This document shows positions 1-7,313 of a stretch of 16,491 nt of DNA, in pieces. Position 1 is the stretch's first letter, and each line of letters opens with the position of its first letter. The stretch is from assembly GCA_017427625.1 (NCBI GenBank), contig JAFRSL010000102.1:1-16491 (forward strand). Reading direction: 5' to 3'. The position numbers and the translations under genes are program-made. The notes below the pieces were generated by a model that was not told where the DNA came from, searched no databases, and was given only the letters and a program-made list of their open reading frames with translations. Origin of the DNA: Synergistaceae bacterium (GTDB lineage Bacteria; Synergistota; Synergistia; Synergistales; Aminobacteriaceae).

Positions 1-659
1 CAAGCGAGATACCAGACGGAGTTGTCGGCGAGAGGTACGAGTACCAGCTCCAGCTGTCGACGAAGAATGTGGAGGTTCTTTGGTCGTACACGGGGAACAT
101 GCCGAATGGGCTGACGATAGATGAGGATACCGGGCTTCTTTACGGTACACCCACGAGCGAAGTTAAGAACAGCAGCTTCAAGGTAACTGTTACGAACGCC
201 AACAAGCCCTCCTACAAATCGACGCTCAACATAACGATGACGATTCACGCCGAAGGGACGGTGCTTCAGTCGGCCAAACCGGAAGACCCTGAAGGCTCCG
301 AGTTCGTCAATGGCGTGGCGTACCATGAGCGCGGAGAACTCACCAATGAGATGCTTGCGCGTGTGTCAAACGCGGACGAGATGATCGCGGCGATTCTTCC
401 AGCGATTGATGTCGAGGAGGATGGAATGTATGAGTTCACGGTCTTACTCGATGTGAACGCGCCTGAAGGCGGGTTGCTTGTGTGGCATTCGTTCCCTGAT
501 GGTGAGGATGATGAGGGCGACGATGACAACGCTGTATTCCTTGACGAAGATGGTGAAGTCATTGAGAGGGTGCCGGAGACATACACGGTAACTGTGAGCG
601 CATGGCTTGAACCGGGCATCATCTACGAGCCAATCATTGCGGCGAAGATAAGAAAGTAA
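1..659 (+). CDS. Ig-repeat secreted protein, 3' end only (partial)
   Basis: The reading frame is open from base 3, so this is the tail of a longer gene cut by the window edge, not a gene starting at the in-frame GTG at 69. The visible part opens with one Ig-like repeat of the putative-Ig (He_PIG) type: an IPDGVVGE-like start, a W-x-Y-T-G strand, the MPNGLTIDEDTGLLYGTPT hallmark, then a VTVTN strand. It is followed by a C-terminal domain of about 110 residues. That domain has a strongly acidic stretch (EDDEGDDDN) and a VNAPEGGLLVWHSFPDG segment of a kind I associate with Synergistota exoproteins (recollection, not a search). No C-terminal membrane anchor or sorting tail is visible. It is probably cell-surface or secreted, but the signal peptide lies outside the window. 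The next gene encodes a related repeat protein. Function is unknown; adhesion or matrix binding is a guess from the repeat type. Confidence 0.8.
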   Translation, partial: SEIPDGVVGERYEYQLQLSTKNVEVLWSYTGNMPNGLTIDEDTGLLYGTPTSEVKNSSFKVTVTNANKPSYKSTLNITMTIHAEGTVLQSAKPEDPEGSEFVNGVAYHERGELTNEMLARVSNADEMIAAILPAIDVEEDGMYEFTVLLDVNAPEGGLLVWHSFPDGEDDEGDDDNAVFLDEDGEVIERVPETYTVTVSAWLEPGIIYEPIIAAKIRK

Positions 660-676
660 GATTTGAAACACTATTA

Positions 677-702
677 CCCCTCGAGAGATTCGGGGGGCTT
701 TT
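677..702 (+). terminator. Rho-independent terminator after the first Ig-repeat gene
   Basis: CCCCTCGA (677-684) pairs with TCGGGGGG (690-697) in an 8-bp stem with one T-G wobble and the 5-nt loop GAGAT. It is followed by CTTTT. It sits 17 nt after the stop codon at 659, so the next gene has its own promoter. Confidence 0.85.
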
Positions 703-712
703 CATTTATCCA

Positions 713-741
713 TTGGAATTATTGCAATGATGCGATAAAAT
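713..741 (+). promoter_or_regulatory. Sigma70-type promoter for the 1298-aa exoprotein
   Basis: TTGGAA (713-718), a 17-bp spacer and TAAAAT (736-741) match the -35 and -10 consensus at 4/6 and 5/6. It lies between the upstream terminator and the start codon at 787. The ribosome binding site AAGGAGGT (773-780) sits 6 nt before that ATG. The promoter of the tRNA gene at 13193 has the same -10 sequence and spacing. Confidence 0.55.
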
Positions 742-786
742 ACCTTTACTTCGTATTCTAGAGAATTTCATCAAGGAGGTAGTTTC

Positions 787-3700
787 ATGGTAAAAAAGCT
801 GTTGGCGTGTGTGATGATGTTGTTGCTGACAGTATCAGGGGCTTGGGCCGGAGCAAGATTAGAGCCGGAGCATTATTCGAGCGCAACTCTCAAAGGAGGC
901 AAGGCGGATTATTCTGAAGCGCGTTTCGACCATATGGATATTGCAGTCGAAGACACAGGGCTGATAGTTACGGAAGAGAATATGAGCCTCACAGGCAGTC
1001 TCACTATTGCAGGAGGTAACTATTCATTCTGGAACGGCAAGGAGCTTCAGAAAGTCTCAGGAACTCAGCAAACGTTCAGGCTCGGGCTTTCATCGTGGTC
1101 GAATATTGGAGGCAATGCAGAATTTTCTCCTCTTTCAGACTCGGGAAGCACTCTCAATCCCGGACTTGAAGCGGACAATGGGCTTAACGGTGTAGCTATG
1201 AGCTGGAATTTCCCTGCAATGTCCTCGCTGGACGGGGAATTTACGATGCCCACATTCCTGACCACAGCGGAACAGCTTGAAAAACATGTTGTGTATTTCG
1301 AGTTCGTACGCTCAGGGGAAAACGTAACGGGCATTAACTGGCGCATAGTTAAGGCATCTGATACATCAACGCCGGTCTCGCTGGACTACCCTGCAAATTT
1401 TTACAGGTTCAGGATCTGGAATTTTGACGGGGAAAGAATATACGACTTTGCTCCTAGCTTTTACATTAGGCCGGGACAAACTCCAGAAGGCGTTTTGACG
1501 TTCGACAGCCCCATACAAGAATCGGCTATATGGCGCATCATGACAATGCTTATCACATATGATGAAGAATGTGAGAAAGAATACAAGTGGAATTACTTCA
1601 CACCGACAGAGCCGGAAATGACACTTTGGAATCATCATGTTTCTGAAGCCTCTCTCGTGGACGGTAAATCAGACTACAACACCGCAAAATTCTCTGACAT
1701 CTTCTTTGACGTTGAGACCGCAAACGCCGTAATTACAGACAGCAGGCACTTCACCAACGCAGGGCGTATTACGGTTCCAGGAGGAGGATATACGCTGAAG
1801 GACACTGAAACAGGCGAGACTCTGTCAACTGTTGCGGCTGGTACTGACATGATATTTGCGCTGAAGATTTACCCTAATATGCAAATCGGCGACACTTACC
1901 TTGAGTATGAGGCTGTTGACGGTGAGGAAAGGGTCTTAGAGTTCGCAGAAGATTCTGAGTCGAGTCTGCCCGGCAGGACAGTGACATGGACATTCCCAGC
2001 GGAACTCAACATGAACGGCAGCGGGGTAATCAAGAACTTCAAGACCACAGCCCAGCAGCTCGCATCAGGAGTGCCATACGTCGAAGTTGTGAGCAAGGAC
2101 GGCTATATTACCGCACTGAACTACAGGATTGTTAAAGCCTCTGACACAGCAACGGCAATAACTCCGGGCTACAGGACAGATTTCAATTTCCGCATTTACA
2201 GGACGAAGAAAAAGATTTTCGACCTTCCGAACTCCTACAATGCCGGAACTGCAAGGAACACAGCATCGGGCACGTTGACACTCGGTATTCCCCAGCCTCT
2301 CAGCACCGTGAAGCGCATCCGTGTACGTCTCCGTTCGTATGAGGACAGCGACAACCCCGCCGTGTATCAGTGGAACTTCTACCCCGTTGAGCCTGAAGAT
2401 TTACCCGTTATGATAACTTCTGAAGACCTGAACCCCGCAGCAACAGGACAGCCCTACAGCCACAGTCTCAAAGCCTCAGGTGATCCGACCTCATGGCGCG
2501 TAACAAGCGGAGTTTTGCCCGGCGGATTGACGCTCTCAGCTGACGGAGTAATCTCAGGCACAGTCAGCACGGACGCAATCGAGTCCAACGCAGAATCGGG
2601 CAAGGTTTATTCCTTCGGCATAACGGCTGAGAATGCCGCGAGGTCAGACACAAAGACCTTCAGCATCACCGTATATCAGCCCGTCCGGATCATCACTGAG
2701 GCCCTCCCGAACGCAAAGGAAGGCGAGGAATATTACGCTGAGATTGAGGCGGAAGGCACGCGCGACACATTCACTCAGAACGTAACCAGCACAATCCCTC
2801 CAGGCTTGGAATACGGCACCTCAGAGACTGGGAAAATCACCCTCAGAGGGACACCCTCAATCGCTGGAAATTACAGCGTTGCGGCAGTTTTTGCGAACAG
2901 ATGGAGTACGGTCGAGAAAAGCTTCACTCTCACTGTCGAAGGAAAACCAACGTCTACAGCGAAGCCAAGAATAACAATCCCCAAGACCGACGATTACCTT
3001 ATTGCCGGAAAAGATTACAGCTTCCAGTTCGGGACATCAGGCAATGCGCCCGTAATCTGGGCAGTAACTGGCAACACTCCAGCGGGACTGTCGTTCGATG
3101 CTTCAACGGGGAAACTCAGCGGGAAAGCCGAAGCTACAGACGAAGGGAAGTATTCATACTCTCCGATGTCATACAGCTTCACGGTTACTGCCACGAACAG
3201 CGGCGGAACTGACAGCGCGAACGTGTACATGAAGGTTTACTATCCTCCTGAGTTTGCTGCTTCTTCATTGCCCAACGCTACACTGAACGCAGGCTACAAG
3301 GCTGAGATTACGGCTGAAGGCACAGAGCAGGGAATGGCATGGACAGCATCGTCAATGAATCTCCCGGAAGGTCTGACCCTCACAACGTCCAAGAACAACC
3401 GTAAATGCACAATCACTGGAGTGCCGCATGAAATAGGGACATCGAGCTTCTCACTGAAACTCTCGAACACTGCCGGCTCAACGTCGGAAAAAGTATTCAT
3501 TCTGAGAGTCAATGAGGCTTCATCAGAGGAGACAGGAAAACCGACAATCTCAACTCAGTCGCTGTACAACGGTGAAATATCCGTGCAGTACGTTGCGTTT
3601 CTTGAGGCGGCTGGCCGTAGACCGATAACGTGGTCGCGGTCAGGCGGAAAGCTCCCCAAAGGTCTGACTCTCGACAGTTACGGAGCAATCAAAGGAGTTC

Positions 3701-4683
3701 CAACAAAGGCGGGAACGTACAACTTCACCGTAACCGCAACCAACAGCGAGGGATCATCATCGCAGAACTTCACCATCGTGGTAACGGGCGACAAGTACAA
3801 GAAGCCTAAAATCTCAACGAGGAAGATTCCAGGCGCAACTCAAAACCAGCCGTACAGCATTCAGCTGGCATGTACGGGGACAAATCCTGTAACGTGGTCA
3901 TTGGCGAACAGCAAGCAGCCTTCGGGGATTTACGTTACTGAGGACGGAAGAATCACGGGAATCCCGAAAGAGGCCGGAAAGTTCAAAATCAAAGTCAAAG
4001 CCGAAAACAATATAGGCACTGCAACGCGGACATTCAGCCTCAAGGTCGACGGTATTGCGCCGAAGATACTGACCGATGATCTTCCAACGGGCACGAAGAA
4101 AGTGAGGTATAACGCGCAGTTGGTTGCTGACGGTACAGACCCGATAAAGTGGAGCAAATCTGGGAGTTTCCCTTCCGGCCTGAAGCTCAACACAAAGACT
4201 GGAGCAATCACTGGCAAGCCAAGAAAGGCAAATACATACGGCTTCAAGATAACTGCCAAGAACAAGTACGGAAAGTACCAAAAGTCGTTCGTTATTATCG
4301 TAACTGATGAAGCTCAGGAAACAAGCAGCACGACATCAGCCGTTACAGAGCCTTCAACAACTATTGCTCTGGATTACTCGCAGGAATACTCAGAGCCTGA
4401 AATTTTCCCCAATCATGAGAGCGAGATTGACCTTTGCGTAGTGAGCGGGGACGAGGAACTTAGGGGCGAGATTTATGCCCCTGAAGGTAAGCCTTTGACG
4501 TTCAAGATCGGCGCGGATGCTGAGGATGTGGAAGTCTATATTGCTGACGAGGCGATTGCAATTGATGTTGAGGACGATGGGACGTTCATTCTTCCGGGCG
4601 AACTTGTGAGTGATGAGTTCGTGATTTACGCTGTTTCTGACGGCGTTAAGACGATCGAGCTTTACATCGTCGCGGAGGAATAA
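787..4683 (+). CDS. Large secreted protein with two N-terminal tandem modules and seven Ig-like repeats
   Basis: A 1298-residue exoprotein. The ATG at 787 has a perfect AAGGAGGT 6 nt upstream. It is followed by a signal peptide (basic MVKK, hydrophobic core, likely cleavage after AWA at residue 21). Residues about 26-274 and 275-539 are diverged copies of one module: both open with an EPE segment and a DGK/GGKxDY-AxF strand, both contain a RIVKASDT segment, and both close with Y-x-W-N-[YF] before an EPE/EPED turn. Seven putative-Ig repeats follow, starting near residues 540, 632, 727, 820, 919, 1007 and 1092. Each has a P-x-I opening strand, a P-x-GL-x-L-x-G-x-I-x-G-x-P core and an FT-V-x-A-x-N closing strand. 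The last three are rich in lysine. A Ser/Thr-rich linker leads to an acidic domain (about 1200-1298) that differs from the tail of the preceding protein. No catalytic motif, sorting signal or membrane anchor is visible. It is probably exported and may mediate surface attachment; the function is not established. Confidence 0.85.
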   Translation: MVKKLLACVMMLLLTVSGAWAGARLEPEHYSSATLKGGKADYSEARFDHMDIAVEDTGLIVTEENMSLTGSLTIAGGNYSFWNGKELQKVSGTQQTFRLGLSSWSNIGGNAEFSPLSDSGSTLNPGLEADNGLNGVAMSWNFPAMSSLDGEFTMPTFLTTAEQLEKHVVYFEFVRSGENVTGINWRIVKASDTSTPVSLDYPANFYRFRIWNFDGERIYDFAPSFYIRPGQTPEGVLTFDSPIQESAIWRIMTMLITYDEECEKEYKWNYFTPTEPEMTLWNHHVSEASLVDGKSDYNTAKFSDIFFDVETANAVITDSRHFTNAGRITVPGGGYTLKDTETGETLSTVAAGTDMIFALKIYPNMQIGDTYLEYEAVDGEERVLEFAEDSESSLPGRTVTWTFPAELNMNGSGVIKNFKTTAQQLASGVPYVEVVSKDGYITALNYRIVKASDTATAITPGYRTDFNFRIYRTKKKIFDLPNSYNAGTARNTASGTLTLGIPQPLSTVKRIRVRLRSYEDSDNPAVYQWNFYPVEPEDLPVMITSEDLNPAATGQPYSHSLKASGDPTSWRVTSGVLPGGLTLSADGVISGTVSTDAIESNAESGKVYSFGITAENAARSDTKTFSITVYQPVRIITEALPNAKEGEEYYAEIEAEGTRDTFTQNVTSTIPPGLEYGTSETGKITLRGTPSIAGNYSVAAVFANRWSTVEKSFTLTVEGKPTSTAKPRITIPKTDDYLIAGKDYSFQFGTSGNAPVIWAVTGNTPAGLSFDASTGKLSGKAEATDEGKYSYSPMSYSFTVTATNSGGTDSANVYMKVYYPPEFAASSLPNATLNAGYKAEITAEGTEQGMAWTASSMNLPEGLTLTTSKNNRKCTITGVPHEIGTSSFSLKLSNTAGSTSEKVFILRVNEASSEETGKPTISTQSLYNGEISVQYVAFLEAAGRRPITWSRSGGKLPKGLTLDSYGAIKGVPTKAGTYNFTVTATNSEGSSSQNFTIVVTGDKYKKPKISTRKIPGATQNQPYSIQLACTGTNPVTWSLANSKQPSGIYVTEDGRITGIPKEAGKFKIKVKAENNIGTATRTFSLKVDGIAPKILTDDLPTGTKKVRYNAQLVADGTDPIKWSKSGSFPSGLKLNTKTGAITGKPRKANTYGFKITAKNKYGKYQKSFVIIVTDEAQETSSTTSAVTEPSTTIALDYSQEYSEPEIFPNHESEIDLCVVSGDEELRGEIYAPEGKPLTFKIGADAEDVEVYIADEAIAIDVEDDGTFILPGELVSDEFVIYAVSDGVKTIELYIVAEE

Positions 4684-4793
4684 CCCCTCCGTCTCACTAC
4701 GTTCAACACCTCCCCTTCGCAGGGGCGGCAAAAGCAGGGAATTACACGCCCCCTGAGAAGGGGGAGAGGGCCAATTTATTGGCGAGGGGGATA
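4684..4793. repeat. Palindrome-rich intergenic element, probable dispersed repeat
   Basis: This GC-rich element begins at the base after the TAA of the exoprotein gene and ends 10 nt before the convergent pgeF-like gene. It contains three hairpins: CCCC-TTCGCA-GGGG (4712-4725), a perfect CCCCCT-GAGA-AGGGGG (4749-4764), and GCCAA-TTTA-TTGGC (4770-4783). Its ends are imperfect inverted repeats, CCCCTC against GAGGGG. The wording CTCCGTCTCACTACGTTC followed by CTCCCCTTCGCAGGGG resembles short dispersed intergenic repeats I have seen in several bacterial genomes, where they create spurious ORFs reading RGGVERSE. That family link is from memory. It may also stop transcription from both flanking genes, since no other terminator is visible here. 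Confidence 0.6.
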
Positions 4794-4803
4794 CTCACTA
4801 ACT

Positions 4804-5463
4804 TTAGCGGGTACTCCCCTTTTTCATGCTCACGAGTAGCGTCATACGTTCGTGAACATCACCGCGCCTGTACGAATAGCACCGCTCATCTTTAAGCGTG
4901 TCGATTCCTGAGAGGGTTATATTCCCTTCAGAAAGTCCCTCGTCAAGAAGCTGGCATCTAATCTCGCCCGCAAGGTCAAAATATACATTCCCGCCTTCAA
5001 TATCGTAATTCTCTTTGTGGAACGCCTCAATCCCTCTGGCTGTCCAATCGTCGCCGGACTTCCTGAAGTATTCCCGCCCTATACATGGCCCAATCCAAGC
5101 GAAAGAATCACTCACATCGCCGTAAATCTCGCGGGCAATTCTCAGACCTTCACGCGAAATATTGAGGACTGTTCCCTTGTAGCCGGAATGAAGTATCATG
5201 ACCCACGATCTTCCCCATATCATAACAGGAGCGCAGTCAGCAAATCTCAACGATGCCTGAACGTTCGGGATTGTCAGCAATACACCGTCAGCCTCAGGCC
5301 TCGAAGGGAGAGAAATCTCAGGGAGGCTCTCAGCGTCAACGACAAGAATTTTTTTCCCGTGAACCTGCGAGGGCTTTATGTGAGGGAGTGAGTCGGAAAT
5401 GTCCAGCGTATTCCCCTTCATGAAGAAATCAGCGGCAATATTCGCAGTTGTCGTTATTCTCAT
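4804..5463 (-). CDS. pgeF: PgeF/YlmD-family protein (peptidoglycan editing factor, formerly laccase-like)
   Basis: A 219-residue member of the Cu-oxidase_4 (DUF152) family. Family members act as purine nucleoside phosphorylases or adenosine deaminases, or remove misplaced amino acids from peptidoglycan precursors. The family's metal-site residues are present: His35 in QVHG, Cys77 in RFADCAPV and His92 in LHSGYKGT. The GPCIG motif is at 125-129. Two features are unusual: the usual HAGWRGT reads HSGYKGT, and the N-terminal region before QVHG is only about 34 residues, shorter than is typical, so the protein is some 20-40 residues under usual length. The start ATG overlaps the stop of the upstream macro-domain gene as ATGA, which implies translational coupling. 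An internal Met15 is an alternative start but would shorten the protein further. Family assignment is firm; the exact substrate is not known. Confidence 0.85.
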   Translation of the reverse strand: MRITTTANIAADFFMKGNTLDISDSLPHIKPSQVHGKKILVVDAESLPEISLPSRPEADGVLLTIPNVQASLRFADCAPVMIWGRSWVMILHSGYKGTVLNISREGLRIAREIYGDVSDSFAWIGPCIGREYFRKSGDDWTARGIEAFHKENYDIEGGNVYFDLAGEIRCQLLDEGLSEGNITLSGIDTLKDERCYSYRRGDVHERMTLLVSMKKGSTR

Positions 5464-5966
5464 TCTGCAAGCTCCGGAAAATTCTCATGCGCGAGGTTCA
5501 TCATATCATCGCCAAAGAGAGCAATCACTATGTCCATCTCATCACCGCTTCTTTCGAGAAAGTCCTGTATTGTGTTCACAGCAATTTTGAGAGCATCAGC
5601 CTTCGGATAGCCGTAGATTCCAGCCGAAATTAGCGGGAAGGCAAGAGATTTGCAGGCATTATTCTCCGCGAGCCTCAGAGAGTTTTCATAGCATGACCGA
5701 CCGGCCTCGCCGTGTTTTCCTCCGCCCCATTTTGGGCCGACTGTGTGGATTATGAACTTTGCGGGAAGTTTGTAGCCCTTCGTGATTTTTGCGCCTCCTG
5801 TACGACAGCCTCCTAGAGTTTTGCATTCCTCAAGAAGCTCTTTCCCTGCTGCCCTGTGAATTGCACCGTCAACTCCTCCGCCTCCCAAGAGTGTTGAGTT
5901 TGCAGCGTTCACTATTGCGTCAACATTGAGCGTTGTAATATCAGCCTTGATTATTCGCAACGGCAT
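5460..5966 (-). CDS. Macro-domain protein, probable ADP-ribosyl or O-acetyl-ADP-ribose hydrolase
   Basis: A stand-alone macro domain of 168 residues in the MacroD/YmdB class, which hydrolyses O-acetyl-ADP-ribose or removes ADP-ribose from proteins. The ADP-ribose-binding signatures are intact: KADIT (7-11), [20 protein letters not shown] (18-37), HTVGP (74-78) and the substrate loop SAGIYGYP (114-121). The start chosen is the ATG at 5966, preceded by AAAGGTGA at good spacing and followed at once by the [10 protein letters not shown] strand. The frame is open further upstream, but that extension has no homology-like features and runs into the divergent permease leader. The stop overlaps the start of the PgeF-family gene by 4 nt (ATGA), so the two are co-expressed. 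It is cytoplasmic, with no signal peptide. Confidence 0.9.
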   Translation of the reverse strand: MPLRIIKADITTLNVDAIVNAANSTLLGGGGVDGAIHRAAGKELLEECKTLGGCRTGGAKITKGYKLPAKFIIHTVGPKWGGGKHGEAGRSCYENSLRLAENNACKSLAFPLISAGIYGYPKADALKIAVNTIQDFLERSGDEMDIVIALFGDDMMNLAHENFPELAE

Positions 5967-6027
5967 TATGATTTCACCTTTCTGTGCTAAGATTATCTTA
6001 TATTTTTTGTTACGGGGGAAATTGTAC

Positions 6028-6972
6028 ATGAATCTCGACTTTTTTGCAGTAGCATCAAACCTCGTCAGCCTCTTTGCGTTAATCGCAGTAGGATATATTG
6101 CCGTCAAATCCGGCGTACTTCACCCGGAAGCCTCACCGCATTTCTCGTCCCTCCTGATGAAAATCACGCTTCCCTGCACGATATTCGTCTCGCTCGTTAC
6201 CCGTGAATACAACGCCGCCTTTGCACGCGACGGAATAACGATCACTCTCGCCGGAATCGTAGCATTCCTTGCCATGCTTTATATTGGGCGGGGGCTTTCG
6301 CTGCTTCTCAGAGTTCCTGACGGCACGAGGGGAGTGTGGGCATTCGTGAGCGCGTACAGCAATTCGGGGTTCATGGGATTTCCGATAGCACTTGCGCTTT
6401 TCGGGACTGAAGGACTCGCGCTCTCGGTGATGCTGAATATCTCGTTCAACGCGACGATATACACGCTGGGAGTCATGGAGATAATCAGGGATAACCCTAA
6501 TCATGGCTCGGACGGCATCAACATAAAGTCAATAATCTTCAGCAACATAAACATAGCGACTGTACTGAGCCTGATATTCTATTTCGGGAGAATCAGCGTT
6601 CCTCAGTCATTGATTGTTCCGCTGAACTACATCTCCGGCATAACTACCCCGCTCTCGATGATGATAATCGGGATGACGCTTGCTCACTCGAAAATGTCAT
6701 CGCTTTTCACGGACGTTCACGCTTGGACTGCTACGGCTATGAGGCTGATTGTGTTCCCGGTTGCGCTGATTGGGATATTCAGGCTGTTCCCGCTGAGTGA
6801 GAATCCGCTTGTGAGTGCGGTGCTCGTGCTTATAGCTGCGATGCCCGGGGCTAGTGTTACGGCGGTTTTGTGCGAGATGTATCATGGGAATATTGACTTT
6901 GCTGCGAGGGCTATGTTCATTCAGAATATTCTTTGCATGGTGACGATTCCTATTGTGTGCATGATGATTTAA
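6028..6972 (+). CDS. AEC-family transporter (auxin efflux carrier-like permease)
   Basis: A 314-residue hydrophobic protein with about ten membrane helices, matching the Mem_trans (AEC) family. Bacterial members move organic acids such as malate or malonate, or amino acids. Family hallmarks include [12 protein letters not shown] in the first half, [16 protein letters not shown] in the middle, and [14 protein letters not shown] near the end. The start chosen is the ATG at 6028, with a modest GGGGGA upstream. The frame is open back to 5926, but that stretch overlaps the divergent macro gene and reads as non-coding. No regulator or enzyme next to it hints at the substrate. A strong terminator follows 9 nt after the stop. 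Confidence 0.9.
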   Translation: MNLDFFAVASNLVSLFALIAVGYIAVKSGVLHPEASPHFSSLLMKITLPCTIFVSLVTREYNAAFARDGITITLAGIVAFLAMLYIGRGLSLLLRVPDGTRGVWAFVSAYSNSGFMGFPIALALFGTEGLALSVMLNISFNATIYTLGVMEIIRDNPNHGSDGINIKSIIFSNINIATVLSLIFYFGRISVPQSLIVPLNYISGITTPLSMMIIGMTLAHSKMSSLFTDVHAWTATAMRLIVFPVALIGIFRLFPLSENPLVSAVLVLIAAMPGASVTAVLCEMYHGNIDFAARAMFIQNILCMVTIPIVCMMI

Positions 6973-6981
6973 TCTTGTGGT

Positions 6982-7024
6982 AAAATAGGGACAACGTTGA
7001 GGGGTGTTGAACCCTATTTTTGAA
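6982..7024 (+). terminator. Bidirectional terminator between the permease and a small convergent ORF
   Basis: AAAATAGGG (6982-6990) pairs perfectly with CCCTATTTT (7012-7020). The stem is extended inward by CAAC (6992-6995) with GTTG (7006-7009). The A and T ends of the stem provide U-tracts in both directions. It can therefore end the permease mRNA on the plus strand and the small ORF at 7042-7182 on the minus strand. Confidence 0.85.
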
Positions 7025-7041
7025 GTTAAATTACTCCCGGT

Positions 7042-7182
7042 TTAGCGTCCGAGCCTGTCCCAAAGAAGTAACGCGGTAAGGACAAAACTCATCAGCCAGT
7101 TGAGGACAGTGAGGAAAGAACAGATTTGGCGGATCAGCTTTCTTCCTGCCCTCTTCCGGGATTTACGAGCCTTGTGAGCCAT
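7042..7182 (-). CDS. Possible 46-aa membrane protein (short ORF)
   Basis: This 46-codon ORF runs from the ATG at 7182 to the TAA at 7042-7044. It begins MAHKARKSRKRAGRKLIRQ, a very basic segment. A hydrophobic stretch of about 22 residues follows (about 20-41), then WDRLGR. This is the layout of a single-pass membrane microprotein with its N-terminus inside. A weak Shine-Dalgarno, GGTGA, lies 7 nt before the ATG. A TATAAT -10 lies about 80 nt upstream and a bidirectional terminator follows the stop, so the ORF fits a complete transcription unit and is the only sizeable ORF in the 340-nt gap between the permease and metH. I do not recognise the sequence. It could instead be a chance ORF in a structured RNA. 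Confidence is moderate to low. Confidence 0.45.
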   Translation of the reverse strand: MAHKARKSRKRAGRKLIRQICSFLTVLNWLMSFVLTALLLWDRLGR

Positions 7183-7260
7183 GATAATCACCAGATTCCT
7201 ACAGGGAGGCATTCCCGCTATGAGACGACCCTGTCCTCGTCCCCGAGCCCCTCGTAACCG
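7183..7260 (-). promoter_or_regulatory. Structured leader upstream of the 46-codon ORF
   Basis: On the minus strand the leader holds a small CTCG-GGGA-CGAG hairpin, then ACAGGG and CCCTGT (plus-strand 7200-7205 and 7229-7234 region) that pair across about 22 nt. The second arm ends close to the ribosome binding site of the short ORF. It matches no riboswitch class that I recognise. Confidence 0.3.
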
Positions 7261-7307
7261 ATATTATACAATATACTGATATAATTCCCCCAATTACTCA
7301 TAGGAGG
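7261..7307. promoter_or_regulatory. metH: Divergent promoter region and metH ribosome binding site
   Basis: A perfect TATAAT lies on the plus strand at 7280-7285, pointing to metH. Another lies on the minus strand at 7263-7268, pointing to the short ORF. Neither has a clear -35 at normal spacing, so both calls are tentative. AGGAGG (7302-7307) is a strong ribosome binding site 6 nt before the metH ATG. No B12 box or SAM-riboswitch motif is apparent upstream of metH. Confidence 0.4.
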
Positions 7308-7313
7308 ATAATA

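Noticed and set aside
69..659. A complete gene starting at the GTG at 69
   Set aside because: The frame is open to base 3 and the Ig-like repeat begins before the GTG, so this is an internal codon of a gene cut by the window edge.
3898..4281. Long antisense ORFs on the minus strand inside the Ig-repeat gene
   Set aside because: They lie opposite a clear repeat protein, overlap each other in different frames, and show no domain or ribosome binding site.
4390..4731. A 113-codon minus-strand ORF reading RRGGVERSE at its start
   Set aside because: Its first part is the palindromic repeat element and the rest is antisense to the exoprotein gene; this is a known kind of spurious ORF.
7183..7313. 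A cobalamin or SAM riboswitch upstream of metH
   Set aside because: I see no B12 box or SAM-box core on the plus strand, and the best -10 would leave a leader of only about 20 nt.
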